DNA of 64,000 nt. Origin: Ilex aquifolium (Eukaryota > Streptophyta > Magnoliopsida > Aquifoliales > Aquifoliaceae). Position numbers and translations under genes: made by a program. Positions 12,202 through 24,847 of the stretch are shown here, one piece after another. The notes under the pieces were generated by a model that saw nothing but the letters and a program-made list of their open reading frames with translations, did no database searches and was not told the origin of the DNA. Position 1 is the first letter of the stretch; each line of letters begins with the position of its first letter. Location: contig OX637394.1 of assembly GCA_951799425.1 (NCBI GenBank), positions 10,286,501-10,350,500 of the forward strand, written 5' to 3'.

Positions 12202-13046
12202 TTCGAGTGAGTTTAACGAGAAATATACTGATGGTTATATTGGGAAAGATGAGAAGCAAGCAATGCATCATATATATATATATATATATATACTAGTTAT
12301 TGCCTGTGCCTGAAGGCACAAAATAATAAAAAATGATAAACAATAAACATATTTGTATTTATATCCAAAATCAAATCACAAACATAGATGAGAGATAAAT
12401 GAATTTAAGCATCGGTTGTAGTGGGGGTGAGAGGTGGTGGTGGTAGCAGACAGTGATGGTTGTGGTGGTAGCAGACAGTGATGGTTGTGGTGGGTGGCAA
12501 TGACCGTGGTGGTGGCGGCGACGGTGACGGTGGCAGTGGTGGTGGTGGTGGTGGTGGCGGTGGAGACGGTGGTGGTGATGGTGGTGGCAGTGGCGGTAAT
12601 GGTGGTGGCGGCGACGGTGGCAATTGTGGTGGTGGCGGTGGTGACGGTGGCGATGGTGGTGGTGGCGACGACGGTGGTGGTGGCGGCGGCGACAACGGTG
12701 GTGGTGGCGGCGGCGATAGTGGTGGTGGTGGTGGCGGCAGTGGTGGTAAAGGTAGTGGTGGAGCGGTTTCAAACACAAATTTTTTTTTTTTTAAAGTACT
12801 TATTAGAAATAATTTATAGAAGTACTTTTAAAAAGTCAATATAAACACACCCTTAGGAGCCTATTTTTCTTATTAAATTTATGGTGTTAATATTAACCGT
12901 TAGATTAACTTTAAAATAAAATTTAAAGCGATCTCAACCGCGAATAGCAAAAGTCATTTTGTTTATCTTTTGAGATTTGAATCGTAAGCTACTTTATTAT
13001 ATAGATATATACACCTACCCCTCTCTCTCTCTTTCTCTCTCTCTAA
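12202..13046 (-). promoter_or_regulatory. Gene 1 upstream region split by a Helitron
   Basis: In genes 2-4 the start codon is preceded by a short leader, a TATATATA stretch and a (GA)n tract (CT on the plus strand). In gene 1 the TA run is at 12270-12292 but the CT tract is at 13020-13044, because the Helitron at 12293-13005 sits between them. The TATA/GA elements are inferred from conservation and spacing, not from transcript data. Confidence 0.45.
12293..13005 (-). mobile_element. Non-autonomous Helitron carrying a GGN microsatellite
   Basis: Minus strand: starts TCTATATAATAAAGTAGC, ends with a 6-bp-stem hairpin (TGTGCC-TTCA-GGCACA, 12305-12320 on the plus strand) followed by ...CTAG (12293-12296). 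The flanking bases are A and T, as expected. Gene 2 has the uninterrupted site near 31995-32005. The interior holds a GGT/GGC repeat (about 12420-12766). The apparent long reading frames here (poly-Gly, poly-His, poly-Pro) are products of that repeat. Confidence 0.85.
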
Positions 13047-14411
13047 ACCAAGAAAAAAAAGGATACATTGCTTAGGCCAATTACACTTTTAAGTTTTCTA
13101 TGATTTGCAGTCATACTCTTTATTCCTTTGGTTAGTACCTTTCAATTTTTGGTTGGTAGCTTTTCACTTTTTGTTTTAAAATTTCAGTGTTTTTCTTCTT
13201 GCAAATTTCGTACTTCTTGAAAAATCTATTCAAAGCCTAGAAACCAAACAGGTGAGGAAGAGATTGATTAATTTTAGAGGGAGGAAAATATAATATGTAC
13301 ACAAATATTTTGACATCTTATTTTGTTGAAAATATAGACTTTTGACTCTTCCTTGATCGTAATTTTTTACAAAATTTCTAATGATTTTAATTTGAGCCAA
13401 AATCTCAAGGATTTACGTGCAAATTGATAGAATATAAGGAAGTTAACATGTTTTTAGAATAGAAGTCCACGAAAAAATTTATTATTTTTTCTAATGAAAA
13501 AATGAGGTGAAAAATGAGAAACAACTATGAATCATTACCTCCCTACTAATTACTTAAATTCTTATTCAAATTTAAATTTGATTAAAAATAAGTTAAAAAT
13601 AAACTCATGTCTTTTACTTAAACTCATATCAGATTAGGAAAAACTCGAATTTTCAATTAAAGTTTCAACTACCCAATTTCACCATCTTTTAAATATTTAA
13701 CAATTATATTTCACCATTTTTTATGGATCTCTCTACTCTATCAGTCATAATGATATCATTTATCAAGTTTAGATTAGATTTATATACCAAAAAAATAGAT
13801 ATTCTTTTATAAAAATTTTAAGGAATCAAGTATTATGAGTTTTTTTTAGCTTAGAAAAAAAATCGATAATATAAAATAAGACAGACTTCCATAAGCCTAT
13901 CCAACGGTCTCAAATAGACTTATCCAACGACCATCAACATTTTTCTTAAAACCATTTACATTGTACCGTGCCTTCAAGTACGGGTTACCTCTAATATTAA
14001 GATATAACATGACAAAAAATTTATAAGAAGAGTTAAAATGTGATAAAGATAAAGAGGAAAATAAGATTTGAGAGCGAATGGATAATTAAAATGAAAAGAA
14101 ATTTTGGAGGGAAAAAAGTATGGGAAAAAAAAAGAAAAAAAAAATTTGATGACAAAAAATAAAAGAAACACTGTTGAGAGAAAATTAGAATTTTTTGAAA
14201 AGAATTGAGTAAAAATTGTTACTCAAATCAAATTTTTTACTCAAATTTAAGTAAAAAATTGAGATAGTTTAAAAAAAAAAAAAAAGGAATAAAACCCCTA
14301 TCCATAATGCAAGAAAAGAATTTAGTGAACTAAGAAGGAATAAATTATGGTCTTAAAATTTTAATTTGGTTGTCAATGAAAATCATACCACTTAGATTAG
14401 CGTAGACAAAA
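13046..14411. other. AT-rich spacer upstream of gene 1, duplicated upstream of gene 2
   Basis: No gene seen. The sequence aligns by eye almost throughout with 32036-33250, so it was copied with the gene unit. Parts resemble the AT-rich inverted-repeat sequence at 10490-10850. The segment matching 33270-33490 is mostly missing here (only a remnant at about 14283-14345). Confidence 0.6.
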
Positions 14412-14459
14412 GCCAAGTATGAGTCTATGATCATGCCTATAGGCCGCGGTGCTTATGGT
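14412..14459 (+). pseudogene. MAP-kinase fragment (glycine-rich loop), unit 1
   Basis: Sixteen codons read AKYESMIMPIGRGAYG, the segment that leads into kinase subdomain I of plant group-A MAP kinases (MPK6/MPK3 type, KY.PPIMPIG.GAYG). The match stops abruptly into unrelated sequence. Copies at 33716 and 62140 share the same truncation point, and the copy at 57084 is longer. Not a functional gene. Confidence 0.7.
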
Positions 14460-14832
14460 CAAGAACAGAGCTAAAATTTTATGATGATTACATGATGTAA
14501 TAACTACAAATGAATTACCATTAGAATTTTTAGTTTGACATGGTGAGTTAGTGCATTGTAGATGAAACAATTTCATTTTTTTGTTCCTCTTGATAATCAA
14601 TCATGTTTTTTTCATCTATATGAGCAATTCTCATCTTTAAGACAAAATCTATCTGTCATTTGGTTTTTAATTGTATGTCCATTAACTATTTTTTAATATA
14701 TTACAAGAAGTACATGTGTGAAAAGCTTCAAAGGGGTATAGGATTTTTCAAGGGGAGGCATAAGATTTTTTAAAACATTAGAGGGGGTTATATGATAATT
14801 TTGAAAAATTGAGGGGGTATGACCACCCTTAG

Positions 14833-14858
14833 CCCCCCCCCCCCCCCCCCCCCCCCCC
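14833..14858. repeat. 26-nt poly-C tract
   Basis: A pure C run next to GGGGTATAGGATTTTT-type repetitive sequence. Related sites at 34210 and 62370 have 6 and 14 C. Confidence 0.9.
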
Positions 14859-15053
14859 AATTTAAGCTTATGGAATGGTGACAGCAAGTCATCGCTTCAA
14901 GGACCACTAGTTATGATAAATAAAATGTGATACACATAAGGATATAAAAAACATTTTGACATGTTTCATTACAAATTATATCGATCATTAGTCGTTAATT
15001 TTCACAAAAATTCTAATAATTTAAGCTTAGTCCAAAATACTCGAGGATACATA

Positions 15054-15652
15054 TCTATATAATAAAGTAGCTTACAATTCAAATCTCAAAAGATAAACAA
15101 AATGACTTTTGCTATTCGCGGTTGAGATCGCTTTTAAATTTTACTTTAAAATTAATCTAACGGCTAATATTAACACCCTAAATTTAATAGGAAAAATAGG
15201 CCCCTAAAGGTGTGTTTGGAGTGATTTTTTAAATGTACTTCTAGAAATTATTTCTCATAAGTACTTTAAAAAAAATAATAGTGTTTGAAACCGCCCCACC
15301 ACTACCTCTACCACCACCACCGCCACTGCAGTCGTCGCCGCCACCACCGCCCCCACAACCACCACCACCACCACCGTCGCCACCACCACCACCGCCGCGC
15401 TGCCGCCACCACCATTGCTGCCACCCTCGCCGCCATCACCGCCACCACGGTCATTACCACCCACCACAACCATCACCGTCTCCTACCACCACCACTGCCG
15501 CCCACCACCTCTCACCCCCACTACAAACCGATGCTTAAATTCTTTTATCTTTTCTTTATGTTTGTGATTTGATTTTGAATATGAATAAAAATACGTTTAT
15601 TATTTACTATTTTTTTTATTACACTGTGCCTTCAGGCACAGACAATAACTAG
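15054..15652 (+). mobile_element. Non-autonomous Helitron with CCA microsatellite, inverted relative to 12293-13005
   Basis: Starts TCTATATAATAAAGTAGC and ends with hairpin TGTGCCTTCAGGCACA (15625-15640) then ...CTAG (15649-15652). It is preceded by A and followed by T. The unit-2 spacer has the empty site near 34697 (ACAGATCAGTTTATAG). It belongs to the same family as the copy at 12293-13005, in the opposite orientation, and both carry GGN/CCN repeats (here about 15291-15515). Confidence 0.87.
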
Positions 15653-15983
15653 TTTGTTTATATATCATAACTAGTGGTAATTGCACGGGATTTTAATTTG
15701 TGTCTCTTTTTTTATTTTTATATTTATCCTCCTTTTTTTAGTTTATAACTTAAGAAGTTCTATAAACAATTATAGAAAGTTTTTGAGTGAGAAAAAGTAG
15801 AGTTTGATTAGAGGAACCTTTAGGTTTTGAGTTAAAAAGTTTTAAATTCTAATAAACTAAAAAGTGAAGAGGAAAGATTTCTCGGACACTCTCACCTCTA
15901 AATTGTTTGTTATATACAGATGAGAGATAATGAATTATTGGGACAAATACAAAGGCGATAATCTATAATTTGCTCAAAAGGAT

Positions 15984-16435
15984 AAAGCCCATCAAGATTT
16001 AATGAACAACAAAGGAAAAGTTTGAGTGCCAAATAGAAAACAAAAAATATTTAGTAAAGTGATTCTTCTGGCGACACATTATGTAATAAAGAGTTGGAAA
16101 TCATATACTTTGATGGCCGACCTTTGGTATTTATTTATGGTAAGTGCCAGCAACAAAAGAACAAAGCCGCTATCCATATTGCAAGAAAAGAATTTAGTGA
16201 ATTATAAATAATAAAGCCCATCAAGAGTAATGAACAACAAAGGAAAAGTTTGAATCCCAAATAAAAAAACAAAAAAATTTAGTAAAGTGATTCTTCTGGC
16301 GACACATTATGTAATAAAGAATTGGAAATCACGTACTTTGATGGCCGATCTTTGGTATTTATTTATAGTAAGTGTCAGGAACAAAAGAACAAAGCCCCTA
16401 CCCATATTGCAAGAAAAGAATTTAGTAAACTATAA
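15984..16435. repeat. Tandem pair of a ~225-bp spacer repeat
   Basis: Two direct copies (about 15984-16209 and 16210-16435) share AAAGCCCATCAAG, GTGATTCTTCTGG, TTTGATGGCCGA and AAGAAAAGAATTTAGTGAA. The pair also exists at 35187-35636. Diverged single copies lie at about 33270-33490, 47103-47345 and 61640-61860. Function unknown. Confidence 0.75.
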
Positions 16436-19150
16436 ATATGGCATAGTCGTCTTGAATAAATAATTTCTTTTCGAGTTTTTGGCCAAAATAATAATATTAC
16501 CAATCTAACAGTACTGTAGAAGACCGTTTCAAAAAAAAAAAAACAGTATTGTAGAAATAATTCTCTCAGTGATGCATTGTTTTCATGTTTACTGATGAGT
16601 TGGAAAGCACACCACACTTTGGCTTCGTGGTTTTGCATCTGTTTTCCCTCTCATCTACCTTGCTAATCCATAGGTATGTAGCATGGTATCACCCAATAGG
16701 ATTGAACTTAACAAGTCTTGCTCCCCCCGGGGTAAGGGGAAAGAAAAACACACAACATAGTTTCATTTGGGACCTTGGAGTGAGGTACAAGCTAGAGGTC
16801 CAAATCCGACCTTCCAAAAAATAAAAAAAGGAAAGAAAATTCAAATGATGATATCACATTCGTATTACCGTCTTGTATTACTATCTACTATCCAGATCTT
16901 TTGAAATTATTATAACATCCATTTCGATATATTTCTATCACAACTCACGGGTTGGATGGTCATTTTGACACTATGCGTAGTAGGCCAGACAGAAATATGA
17001 TATAGAATTATCCAATTAAGATTGATTAGTTAATGGCACAAACGCAAAAGTGACACTACTATTAACATGAATAATAATGGGGCCACGTAGAGATAAATAC
17101 AAATAACATTATTTGACACAAACTCGTTTATTTAGTATTTTACGAAGAAAACGTAATTTTTTTTTTCCTTTGTTTCATTTCTTGAGCTGAAATGGTAGAA
17201 GACTTTTTTTTCCTGATTTTCCTAGTATATGAATTTTTAGTTTATGGAAAGACCCATCAATAATTAGTTTGGTTGATACAGAAGAAGTTCTAGCTTTAAT
17301 TATTCGAAAAATTGTGAGTAAGTACCTTATAAAATACTTATTTGTGAGAAAATACTTTGCTGAAAATATATTGTAGATAAGTACTATTAATTGAAAATGT
17401 ATTATGTTTAGATATACAATAACAATTTTTTAACATTCCTTTACTAAAATATAATTTTCTATAATTCATGAACTGTCTAATTTGGCAGTTCCTCTTTCCA
17501 TGGGATTTAGTTTTATTAAATCAGCGGTTTCCTATTTTAAAAGACCTTTATTTTTTGAATTTTAAATGTATATCATCTTCTTCTACTTCAACGGCTGGTG
17601 CTATACTTCAACGTATGGTGCTCGTCTTCTTCAACTTCTTCTTATACTTCAGTTTTTCTACTTCAAAGTCTAATGCTCGTATTCTACTTCAATGTCTATG
17701 GTTTTCACTCGCAAGTTGTGTACTTCTTCTTCTTCAACGTTTGCTATTTCCACCCAGAGGTCGTGCTTTTCTTCTATTTCAACGACTTGTTAATGGATTT
17801 ATGATTGGTGTTTAATTTAATTTTGTTTTATTTTTTAAGACACTGAATGGATATCACATTTGATTGTCAAACTTTTTATACCCAATTATGGTTGTTGTAT
17901 TGTATTGTTACACTGTGATGTAATACTACTATTCCGTAAAAATGTATATATATTCAGTAAAAATATACTACTTAATGTTCAGTAACTTCAATGATAGTGG
18001 TTATTAAAAAAACTTAATGTTCAGTTCAAAGTTATGCTACAACGTGAGAGGAGGTGGGTTTGAAGAGGTATTTTTAGTTTTTTTTTAACCCAAACAGGTA
18101 TAATAAATTAGATGGGTAATATAAATATGAGATAAAAATCATGTGGGTCATTAGATTAGATCCGTTCAATACTAGTTAATAAAAAAAGATTTTTTTTTAT
18201 TAACCTTAAAAGCTTTCCTTCTAGGACTGGATTATAATTAATAAGTCATATATATTTCTTATTTAGTTAAGAACTAAATTAGGTAGGTTTTGACAATAAA
18301 TTTTGAACATCTTTATTTGGTAGCCATTAGATCGTGATCCAATGGTCTACGTAAAAAGTACCTACTAGAGACTACGGTGCAGAGTTTCCATGATCGCGCT
18401 ACTCTATATATATATATATATATATATATTTGTCTAACTGTACCATTTAACTTGTGCATGAATCGAAAAATGAAATTGCAAATCTTTTGTCAGTTATTAA
18501 AGTATTAATGAAGTTGTTACACTGTATATCACTATCATGTAAAAACCCAATGATAAGAACCCTAGTTCCCAAAAACAATGTGTTATCCTTCCACATGTTA
18601 ATGGTTTAACTTAAACACTAAAATATAATTACAAATCAATCAATCCATAGTTAGTTCCGTAGACATTGTCAGCGATTATAGTTGAAAAAATTGACAGTCG
18701 GACATCAATGGTTTTCCAACGTATGTACAAAGATTTTTTTAGTTCTCACAATTTTCGATTGTTTGTATTTTTAATTTGGTTGAAATCTCATGGATTTTAC
18801 GGTATTTTTATTAGAATTTCAAACACCATGTTTTATTTGAATTTCAAGCAACCTATTTTGTAGGATATAGTTTGTCGTCGATTTTCATTGATATGCTGCT
18901 TAATTTTCGATGGTTTTCAAACCCATTAGTTTGAGCCAGTTAGTTTTTATTGTGGGTATATTTGGTATTCACAAATAAAAAAAAAAATATCTACACAAAT
19001 AGTTTTACTCAAAGGACTTTTACACAATTAAGTCCTACAAAAATCCCTTAATTTTTTTAGTTCACTGGTTATGCAGATTAACTCAAACAAGACATAATAA
19101 ATAGATTAGATTGGTATCTATACATCCAACACAATTAATCAATTGAGTAA
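16436..19150. other. Spacer between genes 1 and 2, no gene seen
   Basis: Most of it aligns by eye with 36437-38600 (unit 2). It includes a CTTCAACG-rich degenerate repeat (17580-17780), an insertion (about 17960-18430) that unit 2 lacks, and a TA run at 18405-18430. Short open frames show no family resemblance. Confidence 0.55.
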
Positions 19151-19831
19151 GGTGGTGTTTGATAAAACTGAAAGTTGAAATCTGAAAACTAAAAGTTGAA
19201 GTCTGAAAGCTGAAAACTGAAAACTGAAGTCTGAAAGCTGAAAGCTGAAGTCTAAATTCGTGGATTGTTTGGTATCCACTGAAAATTAAATACTAAATTG
19301 AACCAAAGTATTTGATAACTACACAGAGTTGGCGTTTGAAAATAAATTAATTTTCAGTTTTACCCTTCCACTCTTTAATTTAAAAATATTTATAAAATAT
19401 GCTTTTATTTAATACAAAACTATGATATATCAACAAATACATATAAAATAATTGAACAAATAAACTGTTAATCGATAACAAAAACGAATAAAATAATATC
19501 AAATTAAATAACACAATAAGTGAATAATAATATCTCATAAAAAAACATTTGAATAACACAATAAGTGAACAACAACAAATTGAATAACACAATAAGTGAA
19601 CAATAATATCTAATAAAAAAAAAGAACAATAAAAGGCGTGTGTGTGTGTGCACAACGTGTGTGTGCAATGCATGTGTGTGACTGTTAAATAGTGTGTGTG
19701 TGTGTGTGTAAATGTGTGAGCAGTGCGTGTGTATCTGTGTGTATAACTATGTGTGTGTGTGTGCATGTGTGTGTGAATAAATGTTGAATACATTCATTTT
19801 AAGTGCTGAATTTAGATTAACAAACACACCC
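19151..19831. mobile_element. Tourist/PIF-like inverted-repeat element with GT microsatellite
   Basis: Ends GGTGGTGTTTGATAA and the complement of ATTAACAAACACACCC form an inverted repeat. TAA flanks both sides (19148-19150 and 19832-19834). Unit 2 has an uninterrupted site near 38620. The left part holds CTGAAAGCTGAA repeats and the right part a GT-rich microsatellite (19636-19780). The 3-bp TAA duplication suggests PIF/Harbinger. No transposase is visible. Confidence 0.65.
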
Positions 19832-22800
19832 TAAGATTAAGATTGACTAGTACTCGACACAAATACAAAATAACACAATCCAAAAAATCACAGAACTCGG
19901 TTGTAGCCCTAATCAAAAGAAAGTCATCTATTAATTCAAGTCAACTTTCCAAACATATTACTTTCCGGAACTTGCCAAACATATTTGCCCACATGACATC
20001 TAACATGTAGCATCTAAAATAACACAATGGGAATGAATTATTTTTCACAACAACATTAATTTGGGAATTGAACTAAAAACTAACGTTAATTCGGCAAAGG
20101 CACTCTTTCTCATGTAAATTGTTTTGTAATATTCTAACAAAACTCTTAATTCATTTGTTAGAATTCTCTTGAATACAAAGATTATATTATACAATACAAA
20201 TCTCAATAATCAAATTCTATATGCCCCGACTTTTATAAGCAATCAAATGGAGAAGTGCATAGTACATGTAATCGAAAGTTGAGAACGTTGTGTCTACCAT
20301 TACGAGGGCCAACACAAACCAAACAAGGAACATGTAAAAGATCATAAAGGTGGCTATGAAGGTCCCCGGGTGGCTCTCAAGTATATAGCCTTGCAAATAA
20401 GCGGTGGCGGACAAGCCGGTGGAGTACATAATTGTGAGGGAGGCTGCTATGGTTTTTACTGGAACTGCAATGTGAAAATCATTGGTGTCGAACCGCGATA
20501 CTTGGATTAGAATGAGGTTTGTCAAGGAAAGAAAGGCGAAGAACAGAGCTAACCCTATGTAAGCCATGAAGAACTGCATTTCCTGCCAATGATCGGAGAG
20601 GAACATGGGGTCCCCGGTATTCTGATTGAAGCCACCAGGGACAGTGAAAAGTGATGCGAAATTAATTGTGCAGATGAGGGTGGCGGCGATTATTAAGTTA
20701 GCACTCACGTGTTTTGCTGCTTTCTCTGCTTCTTCTCGAAGAGATGAGTGATTTTCTTCAAATAGTTCCTCTGCTGTCTTTCCATCCATGTTTCGAAGGT
20801 TCTGTAAGTGTGGATAAGAGTCGTGCCTTACGCGCTGTGGAAAAAATGAAAAAGGATTAGGGAGGCATCAAATTAGTTATTAATGCAAAATGCTATTTGT
20901 ACTTAGTTTGAGGGTCAAATTTGTTATAGTTGTTAGATGAAAAATCAATCTCAACAAATATTGGGCTTCAAAAACTGATATAACACACAAACACACAAGA
21001 TATTTTCAAAATTGCTTTAGTACCTTGAACCAAAGCACATCCCAACTCATCTGGTTTGCCATTTCAACACTTCCCTGCTTCGTTAAGGCATGATTTCTGA
21101 CACACGATGCGAGGTGCAAGATGGTGTTCCCTCGGTTATCAATATCCGCCAGCATCCTATCTTTATAAGCTAAAGAACTCATCAAGTATTCATAAAGAAA
21201 TCTATGCTTCTGCTCCACCGCTATATGCAATATATTCCTTCCATTCTCGTCAAAGGAGTCTGCAGCCACGGGATATTTTTGGAGGATCACCATTACCAAC
21301 TCAAGAATGCCAAACGTTGTTGCCTGTATGAGCGGGTTGGGTACCTTATTCTTCTTCCTTGAAGAAATCCCAAATGAGCTGACTTCGGGATCTATATTTT
21401 CACTGTAAATGTAATGACTCCAATGTTCTTTTTCTATCAGTTTTTGTGCCAGCTTTTCGACAACTTCATGCTTCTGCTTTGCATCGTAAATTTTTCCGAA
21501 AAACCAGTAACCTAATAGAAGAGGGACAATTATAGCAGTAGTTATATAAGGAGAATACTAGGATAAATAGTCTAGGGAGAGTGACACTTCTCTTTAAAAA
21601 TCATAAAATTTTGGCTCTTTCCCTAAAGATTAAAAGTCTGGTATTGGACTTGAATTTCTTTAAACGCTAAATATATGTGCCAATTTGCATAAAATGTCTC
21701 ATTTGTGTACGTTGAAAAATCATGTGTCATGCATTTGGTCTGACATTATTAACTATTTATGAGGCAAAGTTACACTTTTAATATCTTTCAAGGTGTCAAA
21801 TGACATTGTGATATCTTTAGAGAAATGGCATAACAAATACCACCGGTGGCACATTGTTACGCTTTTGAAAAATTAAAGAGTTAATGCGAAATCTTTTATC
21901 TTTGAGAAAATACAAAAAAAAATCTAAAATCCATGAGAGGCAAAACACTTGAGATACTACAATTGAAAAGGAGAGGGTGAATAGTATGTAAATTTTTCAA
22001 TGGATAACAAAAACAAGAAGAAGAAAAATAAGAATAAGAAGAGGTACCACACCTAAGATAACTCTGATGAAAAATGATATTTTTACCCTTGAGATACCAA
22101 CTCTGTTATCAGACGGTGGATCCTCTACATCACCAGCCACTTGTGACTCTGAAACTTTCTCGTCAATCCTTGTTTTTATAACTGCTCAACCACACAATAA
22201 GGAATTCAATAAATTTTTCTTCACCACAAAACTTAAAAAGAATTTCTAATCAAGTAGATCATTCTATAAATGTTTTATAACAAGTAGGTTTTTCTACCAA
22301 ATGAAAAAGATAAACAAAGAATTGGCACTATATTTCAACAAACTCAGAGAAGTAGAATTGATTCCATAATTGTTTTGAGTGTTTTTGCTTAAAAATAAAT
22401 AATTTCGTCAAGTAAACAAAAAAAAAGTTCGACTAGTATTTTGTAAAAGTGATATGATATCTTAGTAGATAAAAAAAACAATTTACTCAAAAAAATCTTT
22501 AAAAAGCAAAAAAATATAATAATAATATTTAAGAGAAGTGTTATCAAACATTACCTTAATTTTTGTTTTGTTTGACAAAAATTAAAGACCAAAATCAGAA
22601 TTCTATTGTGAAAAACAAAATAAATAAGACTCCGTTTAGTCCCTACTAATGGGCTCCTGGAGGGATCAATTGGGTACATACCTGATTTTTTGCATTGTTT
22701 GCATAGGATGACTGCCTCAAAATCATTTAGCATAATGACTATTTATGTAAACTAATAAGCCATATTGAAGAGTAAAACAACTAGTGATATGTAACAGTAT

Positions 22801-24035
22801 GTCAAACCATCTGCTTCAATGCTTGCTACTACAATATAATGGCATAACGCTTACACTTATATACCACAGCTTCAACCATCTGCAAAGGAACGAAGGGTGT
22901 CCTGCTCAGATCCTTCAACACATACGCTGACTTGCTTTTGAAAGAAGATGATTTTGTAGCCAACAAACTCAAAACAGTCATACCATTTTCATCACGTTTG
23001 TCAGCAAGATCAGGGTACGATTCCAAGATGCGAATAGCCAAACCTAGTTGACATAAGTTGCAAAAAATTTAAGTTAGGATGATAGTTGGGTGGCTTTTCA
23101 TATATGACTTCACATTTCTTATACACAAGTCTTTGTTTGGTAATACTTTTTAATGTAATTTTTAAGTAACAAAGTAAATTTGTCAAAAAAGTAAAAGCAT
23201 TTATAATTATTGTTTCGCAAAAGTGATCTAGATTCATTTTAGTATATAAATAATAAATTTTCAAATATAATTATTCATGTGATTAAGGTTAGAGGAAGGG
23301 AAGATAAAGCAAAACAAAAAAAATATACAAAAACAAATGTGACTTAAAAAAAGCAAAAACGTATTTACAAAAGAGTAATTCTATTTAGACCTAAAAATCT
23401 GACCTAATTTGTTGACACAATAATGTGGCTTCATATGAATCATTGGATTAACACCAAGTTCTAATGTTGGATGGGGTCTACAGTGAATACAAAAGTCACA
23501 ATGAATTAGGTTAGCAAATTATATCAGTAAATTAGGTCTCAATAGCATTGCTCATTTACAATGAATTAGGCCACTGTTCTTACTCTTAATTATCACATGA
23601 GAAGCCTAGTGTGTCACATGTCACCACTTCATTAGTCATCCAAAATTTTGTCTTGTAATGTCTGGGCTGACCCAAAAGATCGGTGGCCCAGCCCAAACCG
23701 CCACATGAAGGTTTCTGAGTTATTTAAGCCCCACTGATATAGCCCATCGAGAAGAACAAATTTAAAAATAGGAAATTTTGGTGGCCGGTCCCTTTTTTGG
23801 GAATAACTTATTGTGAAAATTGGAAGTGAGTCCCCCTAGATGTACTTGTTTGGAGATGAGTCCGGCAAGGAAACTTATAAGGGGCTAAGTCCATATTTAA
23901 AATTATATGTAATGACTTAAGTCCACTTTTTTTTTTTATCTCAAAAATACCCTTCCTTGAAAGGAAGTTAAATTAATTTCCTATTTTGGAAATTGTTATC
24001 CCTTAATTCAAGGTCAATTAAAATATGCTAATAAA

Positions 24036-24070
24036 ATCTCCATCATAAATTTAAAATTCAAATTCAAAGA

Positions 24071-24102
<32 letters not shown>

Positions 24103-24194
24103 AAATCTCCATCATAAATTTAAAATTCAAATTCAAAACTCTCTCTCTTTCTCTTTCTCCTCTCTCTCTATATATATATATATCAAATTCAAAA

Positions 24195-24227
<33 letters not shown>

Positions 24228-24263
24228 AAATCTCCATCATAAATTTAAAATTCAAATTCAAAG

Positions 24264-24323
<60 letters not shown>

Positions 24324-24344
24324 AATTCAAAACTCTCTCTCTCC

Positions 24345-24382
<38 letters not shown>

Positions 24383-24392
24383 CAAATTCATG
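24036..24392. repeat. Minisatellite of (CT)n(TA)n plus ATTCAAATTCAAA units
   Basis: About five imperfect copies of a unit of about 65 bp: CTCCATCATAAATTTAAAA, then ATTCAAATTCAAA, then a CT run and a TA run. Copies differ mainly in CT and TA run length. Confidence 0.8.
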
Positions 24393-24816
24393 TTACTATT
24401 TTTTTTATTATGTTACTGTTCATGTTACTACTTTTGTTGAGTATGTTACTGTTCATGTTCCTATTATTTTGAGCATGTTACTGTTTTTGTTGAGCATGTT
24501 ACTACCATTATTTTACTAAATATTAATATTAAATGTTACTATTTGTTTTGTTTTTGAATATTACTATTTTTTGTATTTGAATGGTACTATTTTTTGCGTT
24601 TGAATTTGAGAGAAATAATTATTGTTAAGTATGTTACAATTTTTGTTGAACATGTTACTGTTGTTATTTTTTAAAAATATTAATATTGAATGTTTCAATT
24701 TTTTTTTTTATGTTTAAATGTTACTATTTTTTTGTGTTTAAATGTATTATTTTTTGTATCCAAATCATAACTTTTTTTTGTATTTGAATGTTACTATTTT
24801 TTATTTTTAATGTTAC

Positions 24817-24835
<19 letters not shown>
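24393..24835. repeat. Degenerate ATGTTACTATTTT tandem repeat
   Basis: Repeated ATGTTACTATT/ATGTTACTGTT units over about 440 bp. The reverse-complement version (AGTAACATT...) occurs at 26483-26770 on the other side of a Helitron. A similar TTACTGTTA-rich stretch is at 44660-45010. Confidence 0.7.

Positions 24836-24847
<12 letters not shown>

Noticed and set aside
12371-12844. Long open frames on both strands (His-, Pro-, Gly- and Val-rich)
   Set aside because: All are readings of one GGN/CCN microsatellite inside a Helitron. The same happens at 15255-15572.
17468-17815. 115-codon plus-strand frame rich in Ser, Leu and Phe
   Set aside because: It comes from a degenerate CTTCAACG repeat. The matching region of unit 2 (37393-37705) does not keep the frame.
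19380-19793. 137-codon minus-strand frame rich in His and Thr
   Set aside because: Produced by the GT microsatellite in an inverted-repeat element.
24036-24392. CRISPR-like array of repeats
   Set aside because: The repeats are adjacent low-complexity CT/TA units with no unique spacers, in a plant genome.
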